Source: Kitasatospora sp. GAS204B
GTDB taxonomy: Bacteria > Actinomycetota > Actinomycetes > Streptomycetales > Streptomycetaceae
NCBI RefSeq assembly: GCF_029892155.1
Contig: NZ_JARZAG010000011.1
Span: 186,001 to 250,000, forward strand
Direction of reading: 5' to 3'
Length of the DNA: 64,000 bases
Part shown: piece by piece, positions 53,258-62,613 of the stretch
How positions within the stretch are numbered: position 1 is the stretch's first letter
Layout: every line of letters starts with the position of its first letter
Notes under the pieces: generated by a model
What the model saw: only the letters and a program-made list of their open reading frames with translations
What the model was told of the DNA's origin: nothing
The model's database searches: none
Made by a program: the position numbers and the translations under genes

Positions 53258-53557
53258 GTGCGGAACCCGGACAGGAGCCCGGACGGGGGAGCCGACGACT
53301 GGCCGTCGGACGGATCGACCTACCACGCGCCGGCAGCCTGCCCGCTCTGCGCGGGCGAGCTGCGCGCGGTGGAGGTCGACCCGCACACCGACCGGGCCGG
53401 TCGGTTGCTGGTCAAGGTCTTCGTGCCGGGCAAGGTGTTCTCGCGCAAGAGCACGGTGGAAGCGCTGGCCTGCCGTGGCTGCGGGCACCTGCTCTTCTTC
53501 ATGGCGAACCCGGAGATCATGGACGCTCCGCCGCCGCGGACCCGTCGTTGGCGCTGA
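53258..53557 (+). CDS. Small zinc-ribbon protein, unknown function
   Basis: A protein of about 99 aa with two Cys pairs, CPLC and CRGC, separated by some 45 residues containing KVFVPGKVFSRKST, suggesting a zinc ribbon with a basic strand between the knuckles. The GTG at 53258 is chosen because GGTGGAAG precedes it; a longer start at 53183 is possible. Its 3' end overlaps the convergent MFS gene by 41 bp. Confidence 0.65.
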   Translation: MRNPDRSPDGGADDWPSDGSTYHAPAACPLCAGELRAVEVDPHTDRAGRLLVKVFVPGKVFSRKSTVEALACRGCGHLLFFMANPEIMDAPPPRTRRWR

Positions 53558-54788
53558 GCCGCTCTCCTGCTGCCGCTTCTGCTGCCGTCGCCGCCGGGAC
53601 CGCCGTGGTCAGGCGGCGCACGCCGGGGAAGGCGGCGGTGCCCAGGCAACTGCCCGCGACCAGCACGGCGGCGATCAGCAGCGGGGCGGAGGCACCCCAA
53701 GCGCCCGCCGCCAGCGGCGTGAGGAGGTAGCCGACGGGGGTCGCGGCCAGCGAGAGCACCCAGTCGTACGAGCTGACCCGGGCCAGCACGTGGGCCGGGA
53801 TGTGCTGTTGCACGGCGGTCTGCCAGACCGGGTTCAGGTACCCGAGCGCGCCCATCGCCACCGCGTAGCCGCCGATCAGCAGCGGTGCCGGCGCGGTCAG
53901 GGCGAGCAGCACCAGCGGGATCGCGTAGGTCGCCAGGCCCAGGTTGCCGACCAGCACCGGCCGACGCGGCGTCAGGCGGCCGGCCAGCAGCGAGCCGACG
54001 GTCAGTCCGACGGCGCCGGCCTCCAGCACGGCGATCCACGTCCCGTCGCCGCCGAGCCGGCGGGCGGCGAGCAGCGGGCCGAGGGTGGCCAGCACCGCGG
54101 CCGCCCCGTTCCAGACCGCGTGGGCCAGCAGGCTGCTCCAGTACCAGTCGCGCGAGCGCACCTCCGACCAGCCTTCGGCGAGGTCGGCCAGCAGCGTGCG
54201 GCGGGCGATGGGAGTGCGGCGGACCCGGATCAGCGTCAGCATGCTCGCGCTGACCAGGAACGAGGCCGAATCCAGCAGGAACGCCGAGCTCGCGCCGACG
54301 CCGAAGATCAGCAGGCCGGCCAGTGCGGGCCCGCACAGCTGCACCAGCGAAGTGGCCGAAGCGGTGAGCGAGTTGGCCGTGAGCCGGGCCGGCCCGTCCA
54401 CCGTCCCGGCGACCAGTGGCATCCGGGTGGGAATGGCGAACGCCGAAGCGGCCCCGCCGATCGCCGAGACGATCGCCAGGTGCGGCAGGCTCGGCCGGCC
54501 GCCGAGCAGTTCGAGGCCGACGGTCAGCTGGCACAGGCAGCGCACCAGATCGGTGGCGAGGGCGACCCGCCGCGCGTCCCACCGATCGGCGGCCACCCCG
54601 CCGATCGGCAGTAGCAGCAGGCGCGGAACCATCGCGCAGCCCAGCACGGTGGCCAGCGCGGCGGCCGAACCGGTTGCCCGGGTGACCGCGATCGCGAGCG
54701 CGGTGGGGACGACGGCGTCGCCGACGGAGGACAGCGTGCGGCCGATGAAGAGCAGCCGGAAGGCGCGGATGCGCAGGGGATGCGTCAC
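53517..54788 (-). CDS. MFS exporter
   Basis: This 423-aa transporter has about 12 hydrophobic helices; it opens RIRAFRLLFIGRTLSSVGDA, typical of DHA3-type (macrolide/enterobactin exporter) proteins, and has the loop GGVAADRWDARRVAL. GTG start at 54788. It overlaps the end of the zinc-ribbon gene on the other strand. The substrate is unknown. Confidence 0.85.
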   Translation of the reverse strand: MTHPLRIRAFRLLFIGRTLSSVGDAVVPTALAIAVTRATGSAAALATVLGCAMVPRLLLLPIGGVAADRWDARRVALATDLVRCLCQLTVGLELLGGRPSLPHLAIVSAIGGAASAFAIPTRMPLVAGTVDGPARLTANSLTASATSLVQLCGPALAGLLIFGVGASSAFLLDSASFLVSASMLTLIRVRRTPIARRTLLADLAEGWSEVRSRDWYWSSLLAHAVWNGAAAVLATLGPLLAARRLGGDGTWIAVLEAGAVGLTVGSLLAGRLTPRRPVLVGNLGLATYAIPLVLLALTAPAPLLIGGYAVAMGALGYLNPVWQTAVQQHIPAHVLARVSSYDWVLSLAATPVGYLLTPLAAGAWGASAPLLIAAVLVAGSCLGTAAFPGVRRLTTAVPAATAAEAAAGERLSANDGSAAAERP

Positions 54789-54821
54789 GGCGGCGATGGT
54801 ATTTCGGCGCCGAAACGTTCG

Positions 54822-55892
54822 TCAGCTGTTGAACCCGACGTGCACGTGGTCGTGATGCGTGTCGTCGGTGAAGAACTGGTTCGGTGTCGTCCCGCCGGAG
54901 AGCTGGCGCGGACCGCCGACGTTGTACGACCCGGCCGCGGCCGCGGCGCGCATGAACCCGTCCACCAGGTCCTGCGGTGTGGTCGGATCCACCACGGTGC
55001 GCCCGTTGATCCGCCAGACGTCGAACGCCCGCCCCAGCGGATGGTCGCTCGGCCGGGTGGTGCCGAACACGTCCAACGGGTGCCCCGAGCGGACCACGCT
55101 GACCGACATCGAGTACGTCCGAGCAAGCGTCAGCATCGCCTGCAGCACGCTGTCGTGCACCGAGCCGCTGCGCACGTCGGCGAGCGCGGCGGGCGGGAGC
55201 TCGATCCGGCTGTCCGCGAGGACCGAGCTCGCGGCGGCCGACAGACTGCCGGCCGCCGCGCCGGGCGCTGCCGGGTGGAGCGCGGTGACGGTCCAGCGCG
55301 GTGCGGCCGCGCTGAGCCGGACATCGACCGTGGTGCCGCCCGCCGTGACCGGGCCCGTGGGGCTCGCGGCGGTCCACTGATCGCAGACCACCAGCACGCT
55401 CGCCGAGTCGGCCAGGATGCCGCCGTACTGCGCGTCGATCACCTGCAGCGCCGCCTGATCGGCGGTCGGGAGCAGCGGGCCGGCCTGGCTCACCAGCGCG
55501 GTGTCCACGCCACCGAGGGCGGCGACCCGTGCACCGGCCGCCGCGGCCCCCGAGCCGCCGGGCGGCCAGCTGCCGAGCGCCTCGATCAGCTGCACGGCCC
55601 GCAGCTTGACGTCCGGTTGGATCTCGCCGGGCCCGGGCACCCAGGCCGTGGTGGCCGGCAGGCTCCCCGGGCCGGTGGACGCGGCGGATGCCGACGCCGA
55701 CGCTGACCGGGTCGCCGCCGGCGTGGCCTCCGCGGTGCCGGCCTGACCCGCACTCCGGCCCGGGCTCGTGGCGCCGCTGCTCGACTTGCCCCCGCCGGTG
55801 CACCCGGCGAGGGCGACGAGACCGACCCCGGTCCGCAGCGCCGTGCGACGACTGACCGGCGCCGTCGATCCGGGTTCCGTGCCAGGCTCCAT
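54822..55892 (-). CDS. Exported lipoprotein-like protein with M15/VanY-type peptidase motifs
   Basis: This 356-aa protein has a twin-arginine-like signal (SRRTALRTGVGLVALAGC) with a lipobox-like LAGC, then an Ala/Ser/Thr-rich linker to about residue 75. The C-terminal region has SDHPLGRAFDVW and HDHVHVGF, which match the zinc ligands His, Asp and His of peptidase M15 D-Ala-D-Ala carboxypeptidases. It would act on the outer face of the membrane, perhaps on peptidoglycan stems. The middle region (100-220) is unfamiliar. Confidence 0.65.
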   Translation of the reverse strand: MEPGTEPGSTAPVSRRTALRTGVGLVALAGCTGGGKSSSGATSPGRSAGQAGTAEATPAATRSASASASAASTGPGSLPATTAWVPGPGEIQPDVKLRAVQLIEALGSWPPGGSGAAAAGARVAALGGVDTALVSQAGPLLPTADQAALQVIDAQYGGILADSASVLVVCDQWTAASPTGPVTAGGTTVDVRLSAAAPRWTVTALHPAAPGAAAGSLSAAASSVLADSRIELPPAALADVRSGSVHDSVLQAMLTLARTYSMSVSVVRSGHPLDVFGTTRPSDHPLGRAFDVWRINGRTVVDPTTPQDLVDGFMRAAAAAGSYNVGGPRQLSGGTTPNQFFTDDTHHDHVHVGFNS

Positions 55893-55999
55893 GGCCCACT
55901 ATGGGCACGGCCCGCCCCGGTCCGCGGGCATCCCCGCCGCGTGGCACGGAGGCTGACACCGGATCAGTCCAACGGCCCGGCCGGTCCAGCCCGCTAGGC

Positions 56000-56617
56000 T
56001 CAGCCCAGCCCGAGCGTGCTGAGCGCCGTGGTCCAGTCCGTCGCGATCGCGTTCTGCGCGTCCGCCAGCTGCGCCCGGCCCGAGCAGACGGCGGCCTTCA
56101 GCTTGTTCTCCACCCCGTCCTTCCCGTACGAGCTGCCGCCGCTGGCGCTGGAGTGCGGCTCGGGCCAGAGGTTGAGCGGGGAGGTGGGGGAGCCGCCCAG
56201 CTCCAGCGGTATGAAGTGGTCCTCCTCGTAGTCGGACATGTTGGTGTCCGCGTAGCCGTAGTCCACGATCCCCTGCGCCTTCAGGCGGTTGGTGTACGAG
56301 GTCGGCGGCCGGACGGTCGCCGTCCAGCCGGAGACGCAGATCGTCGAGTCGATGGTGTCCTGGGTGACATCCGGGTTCAGCGCACCCGGCGTGCAGCTGG
56401 GGTCGGGCAGCGGCAGGTAGCTCTGCGAGCAGCTGCCGGCGCTGTCTGCCGTGTGCGGGACGGCCGTTGCGGATACCCCGACTGCCGCCGCCACGCCGAC
56501 CGTACGGATGTCGCCCGCCTGGGCGGTGGGGGCGCCGACCAGCGCGAGGGTGCCGGCGGAGAGGCTGAGCGCGACTGCGGTGGTGCTTCTCGCGAACCGG
56601 CGGTGCATCGAACGCAT
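56000..56617 (-). CDS. Secreted HNH-like protein
   Basis: This 205-aa protein has a clear Sec signal peptide (basic MRSMHRRFARS, then a hydrophobic core, AQA cleavage site). The mature part has CVSGWTATVRPPTSYTN, a motif recurring in actinomycete exported proteins, and YEEDHFIPLELGGSP...NLWPEPH followed by AAVCSG. The EDHxIPLELGG...NLWP core resembles the HNH nuclease fold (first His, Asn). Paired cysteines suggest disulfides. The ATG at 56617 follows GGAG; the longer frame is rejected because the signal peptide starts here. Confidence 0.75.
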   Translation of the reverse strand: MRSMHRRFARSTTAVALSLSAGTLALVGAPTAQAGDIRTVGVAAAVGVSATAVPHTADSAGSCSQSYLPLPDPSCTPGALNPDVTQDTIDSTICVSGWTATVRPPTSYTNRLKAQGIVDYGYADTNMSDYEEDHFIPLELGGSPTSPLNLWPEPHSSASGGSSYGKDGVENKLKAAVCSGRAQLADAQNAIATDWTTALSTLGLG

Positions 56618-56855
56618 GGGAGCTCCAAGGGAGTTGACTCGGCGTGGGGCCGAGTGGATGCGTCCATGACAGCGATTGACCGGTGTCCCCGGAAGGAGGT
56701 GTGCGGTGAATTGTTGATGACGCGCGTAGAACGTCTTGTCCACCGCACCCACGCAAATTGCCGCCCCCGCGGCCCCCTTCGGCACCGCCCCTTCAGCACC
56801 GCCCCCTCGCCGATGCGTCCTCGCCGGCCGCCCGGGTGGGCGCGCCCCGGCGGTC

Positions 56856-58088
56856 TCAGCCCGTCCTGGTGAACACCAGCGAGACGTTGTGCCCGCCGAA
56901 GCCGAAGGCGTTGGTCAGCGCCGCCCGGTACTCCCCGCGCCGTGCCGCGCCGGCGACCACGTCGAGTTTGACGCGCGGGTCCAGCACCGTCAGGTTCCGG
57001 GTCGCGGGCGCCACCGAGTCCCGTAGCGCGAGGATGGCCACCAGTGCCCCGACCGCCCCGGCCGCGCCGAACAGATGGCCCGTCATCGACTTGCTCGCGG
57101 TGACGACGGGATGCGTGCCGATCGCCTCCGTGATCGACTGCGCCTCCGTCAGGTCGCCCAGCTCGGTCGAGGTCGCGTGCGCGTGCACCAGGTCGATCTG
57201 CAGCGGGGTCAGCCCAGCCGAGGTCAGGGCCAGCCGGATCGCCCGGATCTGGCCGTCCGAGCTGCCCGCGGTGATGTGGTACGCGTCCGAGTTGACGCCC
57301 GTCCCCGCGAGCGCCGCGTGCACCCGCGCGCCGCGGGCCGTGGCGAAGTCGGCGCGCTCCAGCACGACCAGTGCCGCCCCCTCGCCGAAGACGAACCCGT
57401 CGCGCTTGGTGTCGAACGGGCAGGAGGCCTCCTGCGGTGCCCCGTTGCGGGTCGAATGGGCCTTGGCCTGGGCGAACCCGGCGATCGGCAGCGGGTGGAC
57501 GCAGGCGTCGGTGCCGCCGGCGATCACCACGTCCGCTCGGCCCAGCCGGATCAGGTCCAGGCCCATCGCGATCGCCTCGGCGCCGGACGCGCAGGCGCTG
57601 ACCGGCGTGTGGGCCCCGCCGCGGGCGCCGAGTTCGATGCTGACGCAGGCCGCGGGCCCGTTGGGCATCATCATCGGGATGGTGTGCGGCGAGACCCGAC
57701 GGATCCCGGAGGCCTGCAGGATGTGGTCCTGCCCGAGGGCGGTCAGCAGGCCGGCGTTGCCGGTGCCGATGACCACCGCCAGCCGGTCGGGGTCGACCTC
57801 GGGCCGGCCGGCGTGCGCCCACGCCTCGCGGGCGGCGACCAGGGCGACCTGCTGTGCGCGATCCAGCCGGCGGAGCTGCACCCGGTCCAGCACCTGGGAG
57901 GGCTCGACCCGCAGGCGCGCCGCGATCCGCACCGGCAGCCCGGCCGCCCACTCGTCGTCGAGTGCCGTTACCCCGGACTCCCCGGCCAGCAGTGCCGCCC
58001 AGGTCGAGTCGACGTCGCCGCCCAGTGGGGTGGTCGCGCCCAGGCCGGTCACCAGCGCGGGCGTCTGACCGGCCGTCATCGGATTCAT
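56856..58088 (-). CDS. Beta-ketoacyl-ACP synthase (FabF/KAS II-like), orphan
   Basis: This 410-aa thiolase-fold condensing enzyme has the full triad: Cys in VSACASGAEAI, His in HATSTELGD and His in KSMTGHLFGAAG; the ending NAFGFGGHNVSLVF is typical of FabF. It extends acyl-ACP chains with malonyl-ACP. No ACP, reductase or acyltransferase gene is beside it, so it is either an extra fatty-acid gene or part of a dispersed pathway. The ATG at 58088 follows GAGGAGAC; the frame is open 23 codons further. The 213-bp gap upstream has GGTGCC and GGCACC as an inverted pair but no clear box. Confidence 0.88.
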   Translation of the reverse strand: MNPMTAGQTPALVTGLGATTPLGGDVDSTWAALLAGESGVTALDDEWAAGLPVRIAARLRVEPSQVLDRVQLRRLDRAQQVALVAAREAWAHAGRPEVDPDRLAVVIGTGNAGLLTALGQDHILQASGIRRVSPHTIPMMMPNGPAACVSIELGARGGAHTPVSACASGAEAIAMGLDLIRLGRADVVIAGGTDACVHPLPIAGFAQAKAHSTRNGAPQEASCPFDTKRDGFVFGEGAALVVLERADFATARGARVHAALAGTGVNSDAYHITAGSSDGQIRAIRLALTSAGLTPLQIDLVHAHATSTELGDLTEAQSITEAIGTHPVVTASKSMTGHLFGAAGAVGALVAILALRDSVAPATRNLTVLDPRVKLDVVAGAARRGEYRAALTNAFGFGGHNVSLVFTRTG

Positions 58089-58301
58089 CACTTGTGTCTC
58101 CTCTACTAGCGTGCCGCGTACCGAGTCGCCCTCGCCTGGGGCGATCTCCATCGCCAAAACCCACTCTGACTAGGAGGTTGAGCTGGTGCCGATATCCTCC
58201 GGGCTCGACTTTGGCACCGGTCTTTTGTCTGTTCCATACAACTCTGGCAGAAGGCTCGGCGAGACCGCCCGTAGACCTGTACCAGCGGGTAGGTTGGGGC
58301 G

Positions 58302-59186
58302 GTGATCACCCACGAGACCGAGCACGTCGTCGCGTTCTGGCAGCGCCTGGGCCTACCCGGGCTGATCGACGTGCACACCCACTTCATGCCGGAGAACGTG
58401 CTCGCCAAGGTCTGGGCGTACTTCGACGCGGTCGGACCGCTGATCGGGCGGGAGTGGGGCATCACCTACCGCGAGGGCGAGGCCGAGCGGTTGGCCGTCC
58501 TGCGCGGCTTCGGCGTCCGCGCGTTCACCGCGATGCTCTACCCGCACAAGGCGGGCATGGCCGAGTGGCTCAACGGCTGGGCGGCCGGGTTCGCCGCCCG
58601 GACCCCTGACTGCCTGCACACGGCGACCTTCTTCCCCGAGCCGGAGGCCCAGCGCTACGTGGCCGAGGCGATCGAGGCCGGCGCCCGGGTCTTCAAGGCG
58701 CATCTGCAGGTCGGCGGTTACGATCCGACCGATCCGTTGCTGGACGGCGTCTGGGGACTGCTCGCCGAGCGGGGGATCCCGGTGGTCACCCACTGCGGCT
58801 CGGGGCCGGCGCCCGGCAAGCACACCGGCCCGGGACCGATCGGCGAGGTGATGGCCCGTCACCCGCGGCTGCCGCTGATCGTGGCCCACCTCGGCCTGCC
58901 CGACTACGCGGAGTTCCTCGACCTCGCGAGCAGGTACCCGGCGGTGCACCTGGACACCACGATGGCGTTCACGGACTTCACCGAGGCGCAGTCCCCGTTC
59001 CCGGTCGAACTGCGCCCGCGGCTGCTGGAGTTGCAGGACCGGATCCTGCTCGGCACCGACTACCCGAACATCCCGTACCCGTACCGCCACGCCCTCGATT
59101 CGCTGGCCGGCCTCGACCTCGGCGACGAGTGGTTGCGCGCGGTCTGCCACCACAACGCCGCCCGGCTCTTCGGCCTGGCTCGCTAG
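58302..59186 (+). CDS. Metal-dependent amidohydrolase (Amidohydro_2 family)
   Basis: This 294-aa TIM-barrel hydrolase has metal ligands in IDVHTHFMPE (HxH), a Lys in RVFKAHLQVGG, VVTHCGSG, VAHLGLPD and LLGTDYPN (Asp). The family includes decarboxylases and lactonases; the substrate is not evident. GTG start at 58302. It diverges from the ketosynthase gene and ends 12 bp from the convergent thiamine-binding-type gene. Confidence 0.87.
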   Translation: MITHETEHVVAFWQRLGLPGLIDVHTHFMPENVLAKVWAYFDAVGPLIGREWGITYREGEAERLAVLRGFGVRAFTAMLYPHKAGMAEWLNGWAAGFAARTPDCLHTATFFPEPEAQRYVAEAIEAGARVFKAHLQVGGYDPTDPLLDGVWGLLAERGIPVVTHCGSGPAPGKHTGPGPIGEVMARHPRLPLIVAHLGLPDYAEFLDLASRYPAVHLDTTMAFTDFTEAQSPFPVELRPRLLELQDRILLGTDYPNIPYPYRHALDSLAGLDLGDEWLRAVCHHNAARLFGLAR

Positions 59187-59198
59187 GGTCAGGCGGTC

Positions 59199-59492
59199 TC
59201 ACTCCGCCAGGTGCCGCTCCAGCGACGCCATCTTCCGGGTCAGCCCGTCCGTGACGCCGGCCCGGTCGTCGATCTTGATGACCGTGCTGACCCGGTTGGC
59301 GAACGGCTTCACCGCCGCCACCGCCTCCTTGATCACCGCCATCACCTCGTCCCAGTCGCCCTCGATCGAGGTGAACATGGCGTCGGTCCGGTTGGGCAGA
59401 CCGCTGGCGCGCACCACCCGGACGGCGGCGGCGACCGCCTCGGCGACGTCCTCGCCGATGCCGAGCGGGGTGACGCTGAAAGCGGCGATCAT
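59199..59492 (-). CDS. Thiamine-binding-type protein (YqgV/UPF0045 family)
   Basis: This 97-aa ferredoxin-fold protein (AAFSVTPLGIGEDVAEAVAA, TDAMFTSIEGDWDEVMAVIK, RVSTVIKIDDRAG) has the length and motifs of the MTH1187/YkoF-like family, some members of which bind thiamine. Cytosolic. It ends 12 bp from the convergent amidohydrolase gene. Confidence 0.85.
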   Translation of the reverse strand: MIAAFSVTPLGIGEDVAEAVAAAVRVVRASGLPNRTDAMFTSIEGDWDEVMAVIKEAVAAVKPFANRVSTVIKIDDRAGVTDGLTRKMASLERHLAE

Positions 59493-59622
59493 GATTCCTC
59501 CACGGTGAGCGGGGTGGGTGGGCGGAGCGGATGGGCTGAGCGGATGGGCTGAGCGCGTTCAGATGATCATCAGCATGGTGCCATACCGTGCGGGCCCCGC
59601 CTGCCCTCTCCCTGGGGCTCCG

Positions 59623-60279
59623 TCAGCCGCCGTAGACGCCACGGCAGATCCGGGCCTGGTCGGAGTCGGCGGGCCACCTCCCGTAGGTCTCCGCGAGTGC
59701 GCAGACCCCGGAACCGCCCGGCGACGCGCCGGGTGCCGGCCCGGCGTCCGTGGTGCCGCCAGAGCCCCGCGATGCGGTGCCGGCGGGGTCCGGCGGGGGT
59801 TCGGGCGACGGGGCGGGCCTGGCAGGGGCGGTCGGGCCGGCGTGTCGCGCCGGTCCGCCGTTCCGGCCGGAGCCGGTGGCCACTCGGCCTGAGCCGCCGT
59901 CCCGTGTCGACTCCGGGGTCGCCCTCCCGCTCCCAGGGGTGGCCGACGGATCCGAGGCGCCGGCCGAGTCGCCCGACCCGGCGGAGCTCGGCCCGGGTGT
60001 GGTCACCACGGTGTGCTCCGTCAGGCCGCGCAGGCCGGTCGCCGCGGTGGGCGGCTGAAGCGGCGTCAGCGACCCGGCACTCGCCGTCGCCGCCGAGGAG
60101 CCGGAGGGTCCGGAGGCACCCGCCGTCGGGGCCGGCGGACCGCTGAGCCGCTGGGCCGACTGCCCCTGACAGCCCGACAAGGTCAGCACGACGGCGCAGC
60201 CGAGCCCGGTGAGGACGGCTCGCAGCAGGACGGGCGGCCGCGCTCGGGACGGTGTGGCGGGGGGCGGGATCTGGTTCAC
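59623..60279 (-). CDS. Hypothetical low-complexity lipoprotein
   Basis: This 218-aa protein has a lipoprotein signal (VLLRAVLTGLGCAVVLTLSGC, lipobox LSGC). Residues 45-185 are a Ser/Gly/Pro/Ala/Thr-rich stretch without domain features, followed by a short conserved-looking end, CALAETYGRWPADSDQARIC, with two cysteines. This tail looks like a small helical hairpin anchored at a distance from the membrane. GTG start at 60279. Function unknown. Confidence 0.7.
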   Translation of the reverse strand: MNQIPPPATPSRARPPVLLRAVLTGLGCAVVLTLSGCQGQSAQRLSGPPAPTAGASGPSGSSAATASAGSLTPLQPPTAATGLRGLTEHTVVTTPGPSSAGSGDSAGASDPSATPGSGRATPESTRDGGSGRVATGSGRNGGPARHAGPTAPARPAPSPEPPPDPAGTASRGSGGTTDAGPAPGASPGGSGVCALAETYGRWPADSDQARICRGVYGG

Positions 60280-60375
60280 ACGAGGTCAACGAGCCGCGCG
60301 AGCGGAAGGGGACACGCTGTCAACTCCGGTCTCCCGGCGTCATTCCTCCTCGCCTCCGCCGTCCCGATTCCGCAG

Positions 60376-60427
60376 CGGATCTCCGTAACGGATCTCGGCA
60401 ACGGATCTGCGCAGCGGATCTCGGCGT
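60376..60427. repeat. Four 13-bp tandem repeats between divergent genes
   Basis: CGGATCT recurs at 60376, 60389, 60402 and 60415, exactly 13 bp apart, within units close to ACGGATCTCGGCA. The array ends about 40 bp upstream of the DUF3626 start and about 100 bp from the lipoprotein start, a suitable place for a regulator or for short-repeat expansion. Confidence 0.75.
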
Positions 60428-60468
60428 ACGGCTTCCCTTGGTGATCAAGGTGCGGCAGACTCTCGCGC

Positions 60469-61311
60469 GTGAGTATCGACACGGACGAGCCGCGCCGGAT
60501 ACGTGCCATCCGACATGTCGCGGCCCTCTCCTGCGGAGCGCCGGTCGACCCGGAGCTGCGGGTCACGCTGAACTTCCACCCCGACCGCCTGGTGAACGGT
60601 CGGCCGATCCTACGGGCGATGGCGGCCGACGGGGTGTACCGCTCGCAGTTCGTGACCGGGACCAGCAACGGTGGACTGACCGCCCACCAAGGCGGTGACC
60701 GCTGGCGATGGGAGCAGCGGATTTTCGGCGGCGTCTACGACGACGCGCCTGCGCACGAGCGCCCGGTCTACGGGGCACTGAACTTCCGGCGCCACGCGGT
60801 GGGCGCGGCACCGCGGTTCGGCTCGGCACACTTCCGGCTCGGCGCGGAGCCGGTCGCCCGGTCCACGTTCTGCTATCCGGACAGCTTCGCCGAGCCCTCG
60901 GACTTCGGCGTCGCCACGGCGATGTCGCTGGTGGAGCCGGCCACCGCCGACACCAGGGGCCCGCTGGACGACTACATCGAGGCACAGGTGCACGGCCAGG
61001 TCCGGTTCGACCGGCACGTGGAGGCGCTGGTGCTGGACCCGTGCTACCGGGGTACCGAGGTCGAGGCGGCCGCCCGGCTGTTGCCCTGCGCGCTCGAATG
61101 GCATCCGGGCTATCGACTCCCGGTCGACGAGCTACGCCGCCACCCGGACTTCCGCGGGCCGGAGTTCGTGGCACTGGGCGTCGAACTGGCTCGCGACGGG
61201 CACCTCGATCCGGCGATCATCGGCGACGCGTCCCGCACCGGCCGGTACGACGAGCAGGCGCTGAAGCGGGTCTGGCACTACGTCGCCCGGTTCGGCGCCG
61301 CCACTTCCTGA
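60469..61311 (+). CDS. DUF3626 domain protein
   Basis: This 280-aa protein carries the DUF3626 pattern along its length: VTLNFHPDRLVNGRPILRAM, DGVYRSQFVTGTSNGGLTA, RWEQRIFGG, GALNFRRHAVGAAPRFGS. The family is widespread but its biochemical role is not established as far as I know. No signal peptide. GTG start at 60469, just after a 13-bp repeat array. Confidence 0.85.
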   Translation: MSIDTDEPRRIRAIRHVAALSCGAPVDPELRVTLNFHPDRLVNGRPILRAMAADGVYRSQFVTGTSNGGLTAHQGGDRWRWEQRIFGGVYDDAPAHERPVYGALNFRRHAVGAAPRFGSAHFRLGAEPVARSTFCYPDSFAEPSDFGVATAMSLVEPATADTRGPLDDYIEAQVHGQVRFDRHVEALVLDPCYRGTEVEAAARLLPCALEWHPGYRLPVDELRRHPDFRGPEFVALGVELARDGHLDPAIIGDASRTGRYDEQALKRVWHYVARFGAATS

Positions 61312-61458
61312 CCGACCGGTCGCCCGCTCACCCTGCGACGAGGGCTCCGGAGCGCCGCCGTCGCCCTACTGGTCCAACCGGATGGCGCTCGTGGGCCACC
61401 CGGCGCGCCGGGTCGTGGCGGCCGCGCGCCACCGGCCCGACCGGCTAGGTTCGGCCGC

Positions 61459-62613
61459 GTGACCGGCAACGATGCGGTCCTGGCGCTGGTGGTCGTCACC
61501 GCGCTGGGCTTCGACTTCACCAACGGCTTCCATGACACCGGCAACGCCATGGCGACCTCGATCGTCACCGGCGCGCTGCCGCCGCGCGTCGCGGTCGGCG
61601 TCTCGGCGGTGCTGAACCTGGCCGGGGCGTTCCTGTCGACCGCCGTCGCGGCGACCATCGCCAGCGGCCTGGTCAACAGCCACGACGTGACCCTGACCGT
61701 GGTCTTCGCCGGGCTGACCGGCAGCATCCTGTGGAACCTGGCGACCTGGTTCCTCGGGATCCCGTCCAGTTCCTCGCACGCGCTGATCGGCGGCGTGGTG
61801 GGCGCGACGATGGCGGCGGCCGGCTCCTCCGCCGTCAAGTGGCAGGGCCTGGTCTCCAAGGTGATCGTGCCCGCCGCGCTGTCGCCGTTCATCGCCGGCG
61901 CGATCGCCACGGTCGGCACCTACCTGGTCTACCGGCTCACCCGCGACGTGTCGGAACGCACCCGTGGGCACGGCTTCCGGATCGGGCAGGTCGGCTCGGC
62001 CTCCATGGTCTCGCTCGCCCACGGCACCAACGACGCGCAGAAGACCATGGGCGTCATCACGCTGGCCCTGATCGCCAACGGGACCCTGCACACCGGCGCG
62101 AAGTCGCCGACCTGGGTGATCGCCTCCTGCGCGGTGGCGATCGCCCTGGGCACCTACATCGGCGGCTGGCGGGTCATCCGGGCGCTGGGCAAGGGGCTGG
62201 TGGAGATCGAGCCGCCGCAGGGGATGGCCAGCGAGTCGGCCTCGGCCGCGGTGATCCTCTCCTCCACCGACTTCGGCTACTCGCTCTCCACCACCCACGT
62301 GGCCACCGGGTCGATCCTGGGTGCGGGCGTCGGCAAGAAGGACGGCGAGGTGCGCTGGCACATCGCCCGCCGGATGGTGGTGGCCTGGCTGCTCACCCTG
62401 CCGGCCGCCGCCCTGGTCGGTGCGCTGGCCTACTGGGCCGCCCACGGGATCGGCGGGACCGGCGGCGTGGTGGTGATCTTCGTCGTGCTGGTGCTGGCCT
62501 CGGTCGCCTTCTTCCTCGCCTCCCGCCACCCGGCCGTGACGCCGGAGAACGTCAACGCCGCCTGGACCGGATCGGTCCACCCGGCGCCGGACTCCCAGGA
62601 GGTGGCCTCGTGA
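61459..62613 (+). CDS. Inorganic phosphate transporter, PiT family
   Basis: This 384-aa membrane protein has both halves of the PiT signature: GFDFTNGFHDTGNAMATSI near the start and MVSLAHGTNDAQKTMGVI in the second half, separated by a cytoplasmic loop (SERTRGHGFRIGQ). It imports phosphate with protons or metal. GTG start at 61459. It overlaps the next small gene by 4 nt. Confidence 0.93.
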   Translation: MTGNDAVLALVVVTALGFDFTNGFHDTGNAMATSIVTGALPPRVAVGVSAVLNLAGAFLSTAVAATIASGLVNSHDVTLTVVFAGLTGSILWNLATWFLGIPSSSSHALIGGVVGATMAAAGSSAVKWQGLVSKVIVPAALSPFIAGAIATVGTYLVYRLTRDVSERTRGHGFRIGQVGSASMVSLAHGTNDAQKTMGVITLALIANGTLHTGAKSPTWVIASCAVAIALGTYIGGWRVIRALGKGLVEIEPPQGMASESASAAVILSSTDFGYSLSTTHVATGSILGAGVGKKDGEVRWHIARRMVVAWLLTLPAAALVGALAYWAAHGIGGTGGVVVIFVVLVLASVAFFLASRHPAVTPENVNAAWTGSVHPAPDSQEVAS

